NCBI RefSeq assembly: GCF_000004075.3
Contig: NC_026656.2
Span: 22,020,607 to 22,084,606 of the forward strand
Direction: 5' to 3'
DNA from: Cucumis sativus
Taxonomy: Eukaryota; Streptophyta; Magnoliopsida; Cucurbitales; Cucurbitaceae
DNA: 64,000 nt
Below are positions 24,060 through 37,198 of this stretch, in pieces. Numbering within the stretch: the first letter of the stretch is position 1; the number at the start of each line of letters is the position of its first letter. The notes under the pieces were generated by a model, which worked only from the letters and a program-made list of their open reading frames with translations, searched no databases and was not told the origin of the DNA. A program made the position numbers and the translations under genes.

Positions 24060-27000
24060 ATGGCGAATTCTTCACAGAGAGATGCTGATCAAATGGTTGG
24101 AAATCAAGTGAAAGCTAAAAATGACGGTATATTGTTCTTAGCTATCTTATTTGTTTGAGTTTTGTGTTATTTTTTAGAAAGTCGAATATGTCTTGATCGG
24201 ATGCAGATGCTGGGCTCATGAATTCATTTTACGTCAGAAGATCATTATAGTATTTCATAAATTAGAAATTAATTCTGAACTCTAATGGTTGCTTTAAGCA
24301 CGGGGATGCGATATCGTTTGATAATCACACATAGGAAATATGCATTGCGGTGTCCGCATAAACGATTTTAGAGAAGCAAGCGTATTGCAAGTGAAAGTTA
24401 GTTCACTTTTTTCAATTGTCACTGTTGCTTGATCTTACTTCGCTTGTTTGTAGTTTCTGCAAATCCAATGATGCTAAACGAGGAAAATTATAGTTGTCTG
24501 TGCTGATTCTTTATGCGAGAAAAAAGATATTTCTTCTCCAGAATGTAAATTATCTGTGATTTAAAACTCCTTAGAAAAATTGTTAGGAAGCGTTTACGTT
24601 CTTGATGTAAATATTTTAAGCCCGAAAAGAAGAAACCATACAACTCTTATCGTCTTAACTCTTGATCCGAGTTGCATTATCACAAGAACACTCATGATTT
24701 AATGCATTTCTTTCATTAGACGTTAGACAATTTTCTGGAAATCGCATCACATAGCAAAATCTGTTTGAGTTTTCTATCCATTTTAGATCTTTGCTTTGCG
24801 TCCCACCTCTTCCTATTCCTTTTTCTATTTTCAAATTGACGAAATAATTTAAAAGAAGATCATCCTGATGATTAGGTAATTTGTATTATCTCATTAATGG
24901 TTGTATAAAAGTGGACTTGGTCTTATCATATCAAATCTCTCTATGCATTGCTTGCACGCAAAATGAATTTATACACGTAGAACATGTTAACCAAAATTCT
25001 TGCATGTACATGTTTTAAAAATCTGAGCAAGCTCTAGAATGGGCGTCATCTGTTTGTTTTGCAAATGCAGGTGGTGGGGTCTGTTTGATGAGCAATGTAT
25101 GGAGAGATGAGCAGCATCCATCCTTCATAAATTTCATATCAAATTTCCTTTGCTCAAACTCATTTCGCCTCAATTTTGTTCCAATTGCCCCAGTAATTTT
25201 TTTTTCTTTCACTTTTTCTGTATGTAAATTTCATTGACACCTTCTTTACGGTGTACTCATACCAATCACTTGTCTTAGGACTTGATATTCAATTGTGGTG
25301 GTTTATCAGTGGCTTTTGCTTTCCTGACAAGTTGGGAGTGCAGTAATACGTCGTCAATCTTTAGCAGGTAGCTTTGTTGTTTATGGCTTTTCTTTTTTGC
25401 TGGTTTTCCCTTTAGTTTTGTTCGATTCAGTCCGATCTTGACAGAGTTCAAAAGTTGAAGAAGCAATTTGCAAATTTGTATGTTGTTGTTGTCCTTCCAA
25501 CCAAGGAGCAAAATGATTCATTTGTTCAATCTTACTTCAGGTAATTAGAGTCTGGTATCTTGAATGATTCCCTGCTTTATCTTTAATATATCTTTTTTAG
25601 AGAACTTACGTTTCTTTCCTTCCCCCTAAATCTCGTGAAGAAATGGGATGGAGATTGGTAAGCCACCATTTGTAGCTGTTCAGGATATTGAGATGGGGTT
25701 TGAGAAGATTGTAAAGATAGCACACTCTCGCGGAGGTAGTAACCATTTTAATTTTGGGTTGAATACTTTCCTCAACCATCTTCAATAACTATATCAAATT
25801 GCAGCATGCAAGCAGCAAGATATCATATCAAAACTGAGGACTGAGGTCGGTGTAGATTATATTCTACTTGAATTAGTAAAGACAATTCAATATCTAGTGC
25901 TCATGTTTTTTTACATGAGTTTTAATCACGTCTCCCTCTTTGGGGATCTTGTTGAAGAGGAAGAGATCAGTACAAGTCATGGATGCTTTTCGAAGGGTCA
26001 TGTCTTCTGTACCAGGCCTTGATGATCATGATGCAAATTCGGTAAGTTAACCGGCTCGCATTCTTCATTTTCTGCTTATTTGTTCCTATCACTAGACATA
26101 GGTTTAGTTGGAAAAAACAGGGAGTTTTCTTAGTGGGAGCTCACGCATCATAGTACAACTCTTCCCTCAATATATATATATGAGTCCGGGAGAAGAGAAA
26201 AAGATCAAACAGGTCAACTAAAAAGTAACCAACTACGTACGGATACACCAAGTAACAGGTATTCATGCATATTTTGAAAATTCAAACGTGTTTTTAAAAC
26301 GAGGTAATAACCTTTTACGTCCATATACCAACAGAATGGGTATTATTTTAAACTTGTTTTTAGTTTATGGGTATTATTGAAAGTTCAAATAAAGTACCAA
26401 TTTTCACAATGGTATATTTTAATCTTTTTTCAAGTTTAAGGATATTATTAATTTTTTAAAAAAATTAGAGATATTTGTTAGGATATTATTAATTTTTAAA
26501 AAAAATTAGAGATATTTTTTAAACAAAGTACAAAGTTCATGGATATTTTCATATTTTAGCCTTACTTGAAACGGGAGGACAATGATTTTTTCTTTTTCAC
26601 ATCCATTAGTATTTTGGTCAACTTACATGCATCTTGACTAATCTCACGTAATAATCTGTCTAACTCTAGAACATTTTGGTATCAAGAAGAAAAACTGTAG
26701 GATATTAAATCTTAGGTAGGTGAGCACCATGGAATTCATGACCCCTTAGCCCTTTGCCATTTGCCATCTTTTTATGTTTAGATTGTCACTAGGCTAATTC
26801 ATGATGTTGGAAGGACAATGACTTAAAACAATGCCACTGTCAACCTGTTTGTTCTAAGTCACAACCATAAAATGACAAGTCTTAATTTTCATCCAACTTT
26901 CTAGCAGAATTTTCATAGAAGATTCAAAGGCTAGTTTTGCTTATGTGATAAATGATAATCATATTCGCCATAAGTTCAACTAGATCGTAGGAAAGGGCTA

Positions 27001-27325
27001 AGAGATGGAAAATGACAATCATATTTTCTATAAGGTCACTAGATTGTAGCAAAGGGCTAAGAGATGAAAATATCTGGTCTTTTTAGTCAAACACGTGATG
27101 GTGCCAAATAGGAGGAAATATGATTTTTTTTTTTGTGGATGTAAGCTTTTTTATTTGAACATCTCTACTATTCAGCTAAATCAAGCTATTGGTTCAATTG
27201 AGGCAATCGCCAAAGCATCGAAGGAGTACATTTTGGAGAACACAGATCTGTCAGTGGAGAAGGCAGAGAGAATTAGGAGCTTTTTCAGGGATCCAAAGTT
27301 GTACCTCAGTCCCAAAATAAATTGA
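24060..27325 (+). CDS. PTD: PARTING DANCERS (PTD), meiotic crossover protein
   Basis: Eight exons: 24060-24126, 25071-25192, 25279-25367, 25445-25540, 25641-25735, 25805-25845, 25958-26041, 27176-27325 (TGA). They join to 247 residues, close to the Arabidopsis protein. Conserved blocks include [65 protein letters not shown] and the C-terminal helix-hairpin-helix region [18 protein letters not shown]...[14 protein letters not shown] is an ERCC1-like protein that partners with the XPF-like protein SHOC1/ZIP2 to promote class I (ZMM) meiotic crossovers in the nucleus. The start at 24060 is the first ATG after the pyrimidine-rich leader and gives the correct phase (67 nt). The last intron (1,134 bp) holds a SINE. 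Confidence 0.92.
26588..26808 (-). mobile_element. tRNA-derived SINE, same family as 18303-18493
   Basis: On the minus strand it begins with CATCATGAATTAGCCTAGTG, keeps the CACCTACCTAAGAT core, and ends with a degraded ...AAGTTGACCAAAATACT tail. Flanking direct repeats are approximately GAGGACAATGATT (26574-26587) and AAGGACAATGACTT (26811-26824). The box-B motif is damaged. It lies in the last PTD intron, antisense to PTD. Confidence 0.7.
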
Positions 27326-28419
27326 TATACCAGACAAGAGTTTGGAGGTGAGTTCAGTCATATTTTAACATTGCTTTTGCTGCCTACCCTCACCCTACAA
27401 TTCATACGTTTGATTAAACAGGCAAGCCTAAAATTTTTAAAAAGTTTAAACAGTGGAACCTGCCAAACATTTTTACAGACACTCACCCAAAGGAAAAGCT
27501 AAGAAAAATTAGAAAAAAAAAATGGTAGAAGAAAGTTTGGGTTCGGATTCAACACATAGGAGAATGCAAGAGAAGGGAATGTGTAATAAAACTCTATAAC
27601 TATAAGCAAGTGAAAATTGAACACAATAGCCGTTCCCAATGTTAAGGGATGGAGAAAGAATCCATAGCTCTTGCTGTTTCTAATATAATATACGTTGCTT
27701 AGGCTGTAAGGATGTGTACTCAAGTTCAACTGTTGACTCATTCAGATTTGAATCTATAAATATTCAAAATGCTTAGCTAGCTATTGCCTGTGCAGCCTGT
27801 CGTTTGTTTAGATTAAGTCTCATTCCATTTCCAGTACCCAAAGCCAAAGCCACTAATTGGATTTTTCTTGTAAACATGGATAGATGGAGTAAACCCATGT
27901 GATCAAATTTTGGGTTAGGTTGTATCGTGGGTAGCTATTTTTTCTTTTTAAAAATTTGTACAGAAATGATCTTATTGATCTTTTTATAAAAAAAAATAAT
28001 AGTTTAACCAACCACAGTTTGACACATTCTCTTTATCCAGTAGAAAGTTCAAATTCTCATACTTCATGTTTGTATTACTAATAAACTTCTAGATATAGTG
28101 TTTTCATTGTTCAACATCTGTGACCGCAGTGATTTGGAAAAATAAAAGTTGAAACCCTACCTCTTGGTCGACCTTTAGTCATTTGAGTTATTTGTTAGGT
28201 TTCTGAAGCCATTCTGATTTGTCATTATCTTTTCTTTTGAAATAATTTTAATTTTTTTCATCCATAAATATTTTATTTTGGTTTATAATTTTTTACATGG
28301 TATACACTGATTATGAAATTTTGCATAAAATCATCTCTGAGCTATCCTTAAATTTCATTGTTTATGAATTTTACGAAACTAATTATGTTTTTAAAACTAG
28401 ATGGTATGTGATTTTGAAA

Positions 28420-28615
28420 ACTTGTTTGGGTACATATTTAATGATCAGTAGTGTTTTCGAGCTTGACTTGATTATAATAAATCAGTGTTTTATCATAATA
28501 AGTGAGATTATAATAGTGATAATTTGTGTTTGGGAAGAATATTACTTTTGTTTGGATATATGAGTTTTGTGTTTAGGTTGTAAATTATTTAATTTGAATA
28601 GTGTAGTTGTTTTTT
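28420..28615. mobile_element. MITE-like fragment related to 19032-19376
   Basis: It shares GATTATAATAGT...TTTGTGTTTGGG and GTGTTTAGGTTGTAAATTATTT with the 19032 element. Ends and target duplication could not be set. Confidence 0.3.
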
Positions 28616-28974
28616 AAATAATAAAAAATTAGTATTGGTATCTTAAATTTCATATTTTATAAATAGAAATACAAACATTTGTTTACTTGGTCCTTTTGAA
28701 AATTTCATATTTTGTAAATAGAAATAGAAATTATTTAATTGTAAAAATGGCTTAAATTTTAATATACATTATTCTTTGTCTACTTGGTTCTTTTGAAAAC
28801 GTATCTATTCGTACGTGCCTAAAATTGTTATTGTTTTTTTCAATAAGGAAACAGCCATTATTTTTGGAATTATGCATCTAAACAGTATTGATACATCTCC
28901 GAGATGACCAAATGGACAAATAGTATAGTTCACCCCACAGTATATAGTGTGTTACTGGAACAAAATGGGGTGTT

Positions 28975-29640
28975 TAGTTCAACATCCTCTCTTGAGTTAG
29001 TGAAATTGACCAACATCAAGTTTCAATGTTGGTGAAATTGAACAAACTTTGATGATTACTTTCATACGGTCAACTTTGATGACCAACTCCGAATTCTAAC
29101 AACCACCTCTGACGACCACCTTAATGTGACCAACTCCGTCGATTAATTTTGGGCTTCAATAATCACCTTTGACAAAAAACTTCGACGAAAATCAACTCAA
29201 TGACCAACTTTGGACTTTGACAACCACCTCCAATGAGAAAACTCATGGCGACCACCACCTTAACACGATAAACTCTAACGACCAATTCTAAACTCTAATG
29301 ACCACCTTTGACAGCAAGCTTCGACGAAAATCAACTTCGACAACCACCTTTGCACAACCAACTCTAGGCTTCGACGACAGACTCCCACAACTAACTCTAA
29401 GATTGCTATCGTGTGATCAACTTCTTGCTTTGACTACCACTTATCCATAAACTTACGAAATTCACTTTGGATTATCAACTTCGACTGACCACCTTCAACT
29501 TTTAGCTCCAACAACCACCTCCAATGTGAAACGATTAAACTCAACGACGATCACATTTGGTGGCCAACTTTGACGATCACCTTAATCAACTAACTCCAAC
29601 CACCAACTTTGTTGTTCATCCCAACGAGTAAATCTAATAA
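28975..29640. repeat. Degenerate minisatellite-like array
   Basis: About 650 bp is made of diverged short phrases such as CAACTTTGACGA, CCAACTCCGACGA and CAACCACCTCC, with a 6-to-12-bp feel. A higher-order echo is visible: TTCGACGAAAATCAACT occurs about 140 bp apart, near 29180 and 29320. Strand composition is biased: the plus strand is rich in A and C. No long open frame exists in either direction. Confidence 0.7.
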
Positions 29641-29924
29641 AAAGAAGAAAAAAAACTTGGTTGACAAAAGTTTGTTTAAGTACAAATTTGAAATTATTGG
29701 TTTACAGTGTTTGATAGTTGTCTTTTACAGTAAACTTGATATTGTGAGATTGTTTAGTGATGGTTGGGTCATTCTTATGAACCTACTTGTTGCAAACATC
29801 CATAAGATTGGTTACTTCTTAAGCACCACACCACATGTATTCTTGGGATTTGGTTGGTATGACTAACCAACTTAATTATTTTAATGAATAGTATTTTTTG
29901 TAAACAATAAATTGAGTTTATTTT

Positions 29925-30030
29925 GTTAGTACAATAATTGAGAATGAGAGGATTCGAACCACAAACCTTGTGATTACTAGTACACTCGAATATCGATTAA
30001 GTTAAAAGTGAAAATCACTTGATTATATAT
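29925..30030 (-). repeat. tRNA-like / SINE relic
   Basis: On the minus strand GGTTCGAATCC (29950-29960) is a canonical pol III box B, preceded by TTCGAGTGTACTAGTAATCACAAGG. No acceptor stem or plausible box A completes a tRNA, so it is a pseudogene or SINE fragment rather than a working tRNA. Confidence 0.4.
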
Positions 30031-31679
30031 ACACACCCTATTATATATTTACTTTGTCGAATTCATTCATCAAATAAGAGAGTTTAGGAAATAATGTATA
30101 CAATTGAATGGTGGAACAAAGCCTTTAGCAAAAACAAACAAAAATAACAAATAACACACAAAAAAACCCATAAATGGAAATATTTTTTGAAACATTTTCT
30201 AGGAAGAATTAGTGAAAAGTGAAGATATGATCTCTGACGATCTTCCAAATTTGGAGGATTTGAATGCAAATTTTATGAAGAAATGCATTGCCATTCGATT
30301 GGCTGCTAATTAGGATGGTGGGGGAGGATACCATTGAAAAAAACTCACAACAGAGAAGAAAAAATACAGACCAACAATAGGGGAATATTAAGAACTGACC
30401 TGACTTCTCTCTCTTTTTTCTAATTTTATTTATGAATGTTCGTGTAAGAAATGTGGTGGGTTAATTGTTAGTTCATTCAGAATTTAAAAGATATATATAA
30501 GAAATAATACAATTCATATTTCATCTAGACCAATATAGGTAGAATTGTTCAATAAAAAATTGAAACAATAATAATCATCCTAAAAACAGATTATCTAGAA
30601 TTAAAAACCTACACAAGATATTTATAACTCTATATACTCCAAATGCAGACATAATAACTCACACAAAACAACCATTACATATCAACTCTCCAAACATATA
30701 AGTTCTGCATACATATAAACCTCATATAGCATATCTCAACTCAGTGCCCATCAGCTTCACAAAGGGTTAAAACAACTCTTTTAACTCCCTTTTCACAATA
30801 TACTTTCCAAACTCTTATTAGCCTTCCACCCATTTCAAATGGGAGCCTCACCTGAAAATTGTTTTGAGAAATTCTGTCCCAATTTCACCATTCCCCCATG
30901 CAAATACTTAGATAAAATGATTGGTTGAATTTATTCAGTGAAGTGTATACCTAAATATGTATCTGTTTGTTTTTGGATAAATTCTATTTTAATCCACTCT
31001 TATTTTCTCACTTTGTACATAATCTTATTTGTTTCCTAAAAATATGTTTCCTTAATTTTAACAGTTCATTTTGGAAAGAAAGAAGAAGAATGTTTAGTTT
31101 TATTTGTAATAAAGTAGATTGTGTGATCCACTTTAGTTTATGTTTGTGGTTGAATGAAAAATTGATGAACCATTAAAAAAAAACAAAAGGAAATGCACAT
31201 CTAAATGTGGTTACGTGGATGTATTTACGAATTAAATCCTGATTAATTAAAATGGATAGGACATATCAATGTTAAACAAAACCAAGTCAACTGAATAGAA
31301 TCCCGATTTGAATGGGAAAATGGAACCTAAAAAGTAAATGAAATCAATCAAGAGATTTAAAAAGGAAAAATAGAAAAGTAGAAAAATAGTGGCTTTGAAC
31401 GCTTCCACCTTCCCTTTTTAATTTGTGAATGATGATGATTATTGATTAACAACAAAGGAGCTTTCCCCTTTGATATTGAAACATTCAAAAGGCTCCCATT
31501 GATTGCTAAAATTGTGATTCACGCTTTCATTGGATTTTTCTTTTTATCAACTTCTCCTTTGAAGTTTGACCCATCAATTTTCATTTCCCCACATTTTTTC
31601 TTCCTTCTTTCTTCATTCCCATTTCCCATACTCAATCATACATACTCTCTCCTTTCCCATTTCAATTGCTTCTATTCCA

Positions 31680-34199
31680 ATGTTGGATTTGCAAGAATTC
31701 TTATGGGCATTTTCCATTCTCTCTCTCCTTTTTTGTTCTCTTCATGGCTTATTAACCAAAGCCCTCCCCATGGCCATTTCTCTCTATTCTCCTTCTTCCC
31801 CTGCTTTTCCTCCTCCTCCCCCTCCTCCTACTCCTACTCCTATTTCTTGGCTTACCCATATGCTCCTCCGAACTCACAATAATCCCTCCCAACAAAATGC
31901 TCTGCCTCCCAACAAAACACACGAGCAACCACAAGATTACACCAACACCACCCTAATTCCGCCCAAAATGTTTATGGAAGGGGCGGATTCTTTAACAATG
32001 GCGAAGCCTCTTGGGGCTTCTAATAAGTTTAGGAAAAGACCTGCAAAGCTGGTGCTGCCGGAATATTGTCCTGGACCCGAATTTTCAAAACTCAGGAAGA
32101 AAATGGAGATTCAGGAATTCCATGTCCAAGGCAGAGATTACTGTTTGGCGACCAAGAAAGGAAGGCGAGAAACGTTGGAGGATGCTTATGGAGTTATGCT
32201 TGATATTTGCGGAGATTCCAAACAGGTAATTTTATAGTTGCAATAGTTCTTCTGACTTCTGATTCTTATAACCTGATCGAAGAATTGAAATTATTCATCA
32301 TTGGTTTTACTTTGTTTGGAGAGACTGATCATAATTTCGAAATGAAAAGCAGGCTTTCTTCGCTGTAGTGGACGGACATGGCGGTCGGGATGCCGCCGAT
32401 TACGTGGTGGAACATTTAGGGAAGAACATCATAAACGCTCTTGAGAAAATTGCTGGTGAGGAAGAAAAGGCAATCGAATCCGCAATTCGCAGGGGTCACA
32501 AACGCACAGACGAGGAGTTCCTTAGTCAGGTCAGGTAAACAATTGATTGAACTTTTTCACATAAATTCTAGTGCAACTGAAAATTGGATAAAAACAATTG
32601 GCCTACCGTCGATTCATTGCAGGGCGTCGGTAGTGGAGCCTGTGCGGCGAGCGTGCTGGTGAAAAACGGCGAGCTTCATGTGGCAAACGTCGGAGATTGT
32701 CGAGTAGTATTGAGCAGAAACGGGGTGGCGACGCCATTAACGAAGCAGCACCGACTGTGTCGAGAAGAAGAGCGGGTCCGGATAGAGAAGTCGGTGAGTG
32801 GAAGGAATCAAAATTGTTGATGATGATCTGATCCGTAAACAAAAAGAAAAAAAAAAAAGAAAGTTGAATTGAATTGAATTGTGTTGTCCATGTTTTGCTG
32901 CAGGGAGGGTTTGTGGAGTGCAAAAATGGAGTGTGGAGAGTTCAAGGATCGTTGGCGGTGTCGAGGGCCATTGGAGATTTGCATTTGAAAGAATGGGTGA
33001 TTTCAGAGCCTGAAATTCATCGTCTTCCTCTAACTCCTGATTGCGAGTTCTTGATAATGGCGTCTGATGGACTGTGGGATAAGGTATTCTCTTTGATCAC
33101 TGCTTTCTTCCTTTCTTCCTTTCTTCCTTTCTTCTTCTTCTTCACACCATTTTATTCTTTTGAATTCAAACTTCAAATAAAAGAAAGAAACTAAACGACT
33201 AATTAAAATGAGAATACGAGAAGATTTCAAGATGGAAATGACGACTTCTCCCCCACACAATATTATTCTTTTGCTTAGTCAAGAAGAAACAATCCATGCA
33301 CATAATAATACTAATAAAAGAATTTTAACAAATATCACATTTTACCACTATTTATTAGCAAATTCTGTGGTGATAGTCATTGATATCAAAATAATATGCC
33401 CTATAGCAAATTTCAATTCATACTTTCTACTAAAACCAAACAAAAATCAACACTTATATATTGTTTTGGTCTTCCATCTTTATTGTGCTTAACTGCCCTT
33501 TTCTTAATCTTATTCTATTCTGCTTGATGTATATATTTATTGGTCTAAATTTTGACCCATTATTCTCTATTGTTTTACTTTTTCAATTTTAATGTAAACT
33601 TTCAAATAATATATTTTTGTTAAGAAACTGTTATATAATATTTTGTCTTAAGAATTCAATCCTTTCGAGAAAAATGGAAGTCATGAAGGAAATTGACAGA
33701 AAAAACAACATGAATTTTAAAAATAAGGAATTAAACCGAAATTGCTATCCAACTAATAAAACCATATATAATAATCTTTAACAACAGTTTTAATTCTCAT
33801 AAGATAGATTTGATGGTTTAATTTGTATACAGATAGATTTGGATTATTTCCTGGCAAATAAGTAATTAAAAAAAAAACTACAATGACCATTTACAAGATA
33901 AAATAAAAAAAATATGAAAGCTTAATAATCGAAATGTAGGATAAATTAGCTTTTATTAATTTGTTTGTATAATTAATTAATTGCATTAAAAATGTTTAAT
34001 TATTAAATAAATATATATATATCAGGTAAAAGATCAAGAGGCAGTGGATGAAGTAATGAGGGAAATGGGAGATGAGAAGAATAATGATGAAGGCATGAAG
34101 GCATGCAAAATGCTAATGGAAATGTCATTTAGAAGAGGAAACATGGATGATGTCACAGTCATGCTCATCCAACTTCAACCCTTCTTCATTTCCATTTAG
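31680..34199 (+). CDS. Protein phosphatase 2C, AP2C/clade-B-like, with MAPK docking motif
   Basis: Five exons: 31680-32225, 32353-32529, 32623-32793, 32904-33083, 34026-34199 (TAG). They join to 415 residues. It should be a Mg/Mn-dependent Ser/Thr phosphatase. PP2C motifs in order are [10 protein letters not shown] (about 161), the metal-binding DGHGG (189-193), [44 protein letters not shown] (ending 361) and DDVTVMLI. Near residue 116, [12 protein letters not shown] fits the kinase interaction motif of AP2C phosphatases, which inactivate stress MAP kinases. The N-terminus has a hydrophobic stretch ([13 protein letters not shown]) and a proline run. I chose ATG 31680; upstream extension needs a non-ATG start. 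ATG 31770 (MAISLY) would drop the hydrophobic segment. The last intron, 942 bp, is AT-rich and featureless. Confidence 0.9.
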
Positions 34200-37198
34200 T
34201 TTAAAGTAAATATCAAATTTAATTTAACTTATATTAAAATTAATCAACCACTTTTGAATTTATTTTGTTCTTCATGGTTTATTATTATTATTGCTGCATC
34301 ACACACACTTCCCTTGGCTAACATAACAAGCCAAATACTTTCATCCCTCTGTCTACAATTTTGTAGCAACTACACATAAACACACTATTTTTTTCCCCTT
34401 TTGTTCTTTTTGGGCTGTACATAAATGAATTAAATACTGTATACTACCACACTGCCACTTCCAAATGGGTGTTTTTGTTTATTTTTATACCTTCTTTTAT
34501 CAAACTATATATATATATATAGTTGAAATATAGTGGTATACAGCAGAAAAAAAATGTATATATGGCTGATTTGAATAATGGTATAAATTTTGTTGAGTTG
34601 AGTTTGAGTTGTAATCTACCATTGTTGAATTGTGTAATGTTTGTATTATTAACTTTGAAGTTATAAATTCGTTTTTTCTGAGTATACGTTGTAAAAAGAA
34701 GTTTAAGTTTAGTCTAATTGATAAAGTATCAATATCAAAATAGGCATAGTTGTTGAACGCTAATAAAAAGAAGAACAGTAAACGCTAATAATCTTCCTAC
34801 CTCGATTATTGTAATAAAAAAAAAAGATATAAAGGCACTCGTAATGTTATTATCTTATTGGTTGAAGGGTTGATCAATACCATGCAATTATTTAATTAGT
34901 ATAAAGGATAATTTAAAATTTGTTTAAATTTTGTGTAAAAAATATTACGAAGTTCATAAATTTAACTTAAAAATCACATTTGATCTATAAACTTTCGAAA
35001 AGGAATCGATTTAGTTCTTGAATTTTGTGATCGTTAATCAATTGAATCATCCTTTCAAATTAGTAATAATTTTGGTATATTTTCAGACGTAAGGGAAGGC
35101 CGTTCACAAGAGACAAAAATCAGCCACCAAATTCTTTATAAATTTGTGTTCTTATAACATTCTCTTATCGTTCCTATCATTAGTATCACTATTTTTATGG
35201 CACTCTTTGTTCCCTTCTCCCACCATTAACGTCTCGTGGTCAACGGTTTTTTTATTTTCTCTCTTTTGCAAATTTTATTTTGATCTTCAATTCTAACCCT
35301 AACCTAATTTATTATTTTGTTTCGAACCCAAAAGATGATTTAAAATTTTTAAGCATTTAAACTTTTATTCATAAATATATTTAGAGATAGTTTTAAAAAT
35401 AGTAAAATAAATTAAAATATTTATAAGATAGAATTTTTTTTTTAAAATCGATAGAAGACTGATTCAGTATATAATTTGCGTAAAAAACAATGAAGTTAAA
35501 ATTATGTTATTTTCTTTTAAATTCTTTGAAATCGTACTAAATTCAAGCACGGTGAGGAAATCCTTTTAAAATCCATTCTCTTCTCTTTGTTAACGAACAG
35601 AAATTGATTTAAAATCCATTTTCTCTTCTTTCTACTTCTCCGTTTTCTCTTCCTCACTTAAAAACCTCACTGATTTTTCATCCGCTGCTTTGTGTTGAGG
35701 TCCGTTGGTTTTGCCCTTTTCCTTACTACTTTTCTTAGGGTAGCAATTTTGTTGCTCTGTTTTTCTAGACGTGATTGACCGAATCTGGTAATGAGGGAGA
35801 TCCGGGCGTTGTGGATTCGTAATTCTCTGAAATATAGGGTTTAGGATTGATTGTTTTTAGTCGCTTAATATGCTTTTGTGATTCTGTGTTTCTTGTTCTG
35901 GGTTTTCTTCACGAGGGTTTTTTCTTTTTAATGATCTCTCTCTTAAGCTGTTCTTTTTTTTTTTTTTTTCCTTTTCCGCCTCTTTCTCTTCTGGGTTTGG
36001 GAAGTTTTATTTGTTTTACTTTTTTTTCTCTTATGAGCTTGCTCTTCATTTATGGGAATATTGCAAGCCTACAGGGAAATTCAAAGGAAGGTGCTATATG
36101 TTCAAATGAGTTGTTTTTCTTAAGAACTGTTATCAAATCTGCTTAATTCTCCCTTCTTTGTTTATTTTGGCTTATCTGATGAACCATTTTGCTTTTTTTT
36201 CTTCTTGAACACTGTCGTCCGAGCATTAGCTAGTGGAAGGATGATTTATTATTAAAGCTAAGACCATGGAAATATTTTAAGGGAAAGGGCATCAGTAGAA
36301 ACTGAACTTGTTGGTGTAATTTTTCCATTGAAGAAAAATGCCTCTGGACAGTGTTAAACCAGTGGTGTATAAATCATTTATTACTTGTGTGATGATCCAC
36401 AAGGGGTGGTTGATTGCTATGTAATCAAAATTTCCACAGTGAATTATCAGAAGCTGGAACAAAATGTTAGAGCTATCTCCTAGGACAAGTAGAAATCCAA
36501 ATATGGGTTTGGTTTCTCGTGGAGAGAACGAGGATAACAATAATAATAAAAAAAATACTCTGTTTATGATTGAAAAGGTTTATGTTATGTTTTAATGGCT
36601 GGGTTAATGATAGTTGGGGAGTTGTCAAAATTTCACTACCATATAAACTTTGTTTCTTGATTGTAAACTTTATTTTTGTGCTATACCATTTCCAATATTG
36701 AATTTTTATTTGATAGAAATATGTATGAATATAGGTACAAATAGAGATGGAAAAAAAACGAACCAAGTCAATTTGGGATGATATTACAACCATATTTATC
36801 AAGCTTGTGTTGTTGAAACTTTAAAAAGGAATATGCCAAATGAACATTTAAGTAAAACTGGATAGAAAATTTTGATTATTGCGTTTAGAGAGAAAACATA
36901 TAAGGTACATTGGTCAAAAAAGTATTGATACCATCATGATGACTTTTGATGTGGAAGCCAACTGAGATGCATGAATGAAAGTATTTAATCTTAAGCATTC
37001 TTCCTTAAGATACACAATTGGGAGAGTATTTGGGCGTGGCCCATTTAGAACGATGGGTCATAAGCTCTATTTTAATTTTTTTCAGGCCTAGACGAAACCA
37101 TAACCGCAGTTGCGAAGTTCTTGTTGCCATTCTTCGTCGTTGTTTTTTCCTCATTGTGCTGGATTAGTAACTTAAATTTTGGCGACCAAAGTTCAGAT
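34200..37198. other. Intergenic region and probable leader of the uL14 gene
   Basis: About 3 kb. The left part is AT-rich with short (TA)n runs at 34507-34522. Pyrimidine-rich sequence at 35580-35800 looks like a transcription start and 5' UTR. A donor-like site near 35840 and an acceptor TTTTTTCAG before 37087 suggest a 5' UTR intron of about 1.2 kb, which is inferred. Reading frames here (such as 35847-36146) are not conserved proteins. Confidence 0.5.
35835..35842 (-). promoter_or_regulatory. Telo-box upstream of the uL14 gene
   Basis: TAGGGTTT is the reverse complement of the plant telo-box AAACCCTA, which is frequent near the transcription start of ribosomal and translation genes. It sits at the end of the presumed first non-coding exon, about 1.36 kb before the start codon in genomic distance. 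A related AACCCTAACC occurs at about 35296-35305. Confidence 0.4.

Larger units (their letters stand above)
27326..31679. other. Intergenic region PTD to PP2C
   Basis: About 4.35 kb without a supportable gene. It contains a fragment related to the Tourist-like MITE (28420-28615), a long degenerate CAACTTCGACGACCACC-type array (28975-29640) and a tRNA-like relic (29925-30030). The remainder is AT-rich. The reading frames at 28297-28563 and 29609-29866 are low complexity and resemble no family. Confidence 0.6.

Noticed and set aside
28975..29640. CRISPR-like or coding repeat array
   Set aside because: Units are diverged and unspaced, with no fixed repeat plus spacer pattern and no open frame. 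The genome is a plant's.
29950..29960. Functional tRNA gene
   Set aside because: Only a box-B-like sequence is present. No acceptor stem or anticodon arm folds around it.
31566..31679. N-terminal extension of the PP2C frame upstream of 31680
   Set aside because: The extension begins at a TTG, not an ATG. The first real ATG in frame is 31680.
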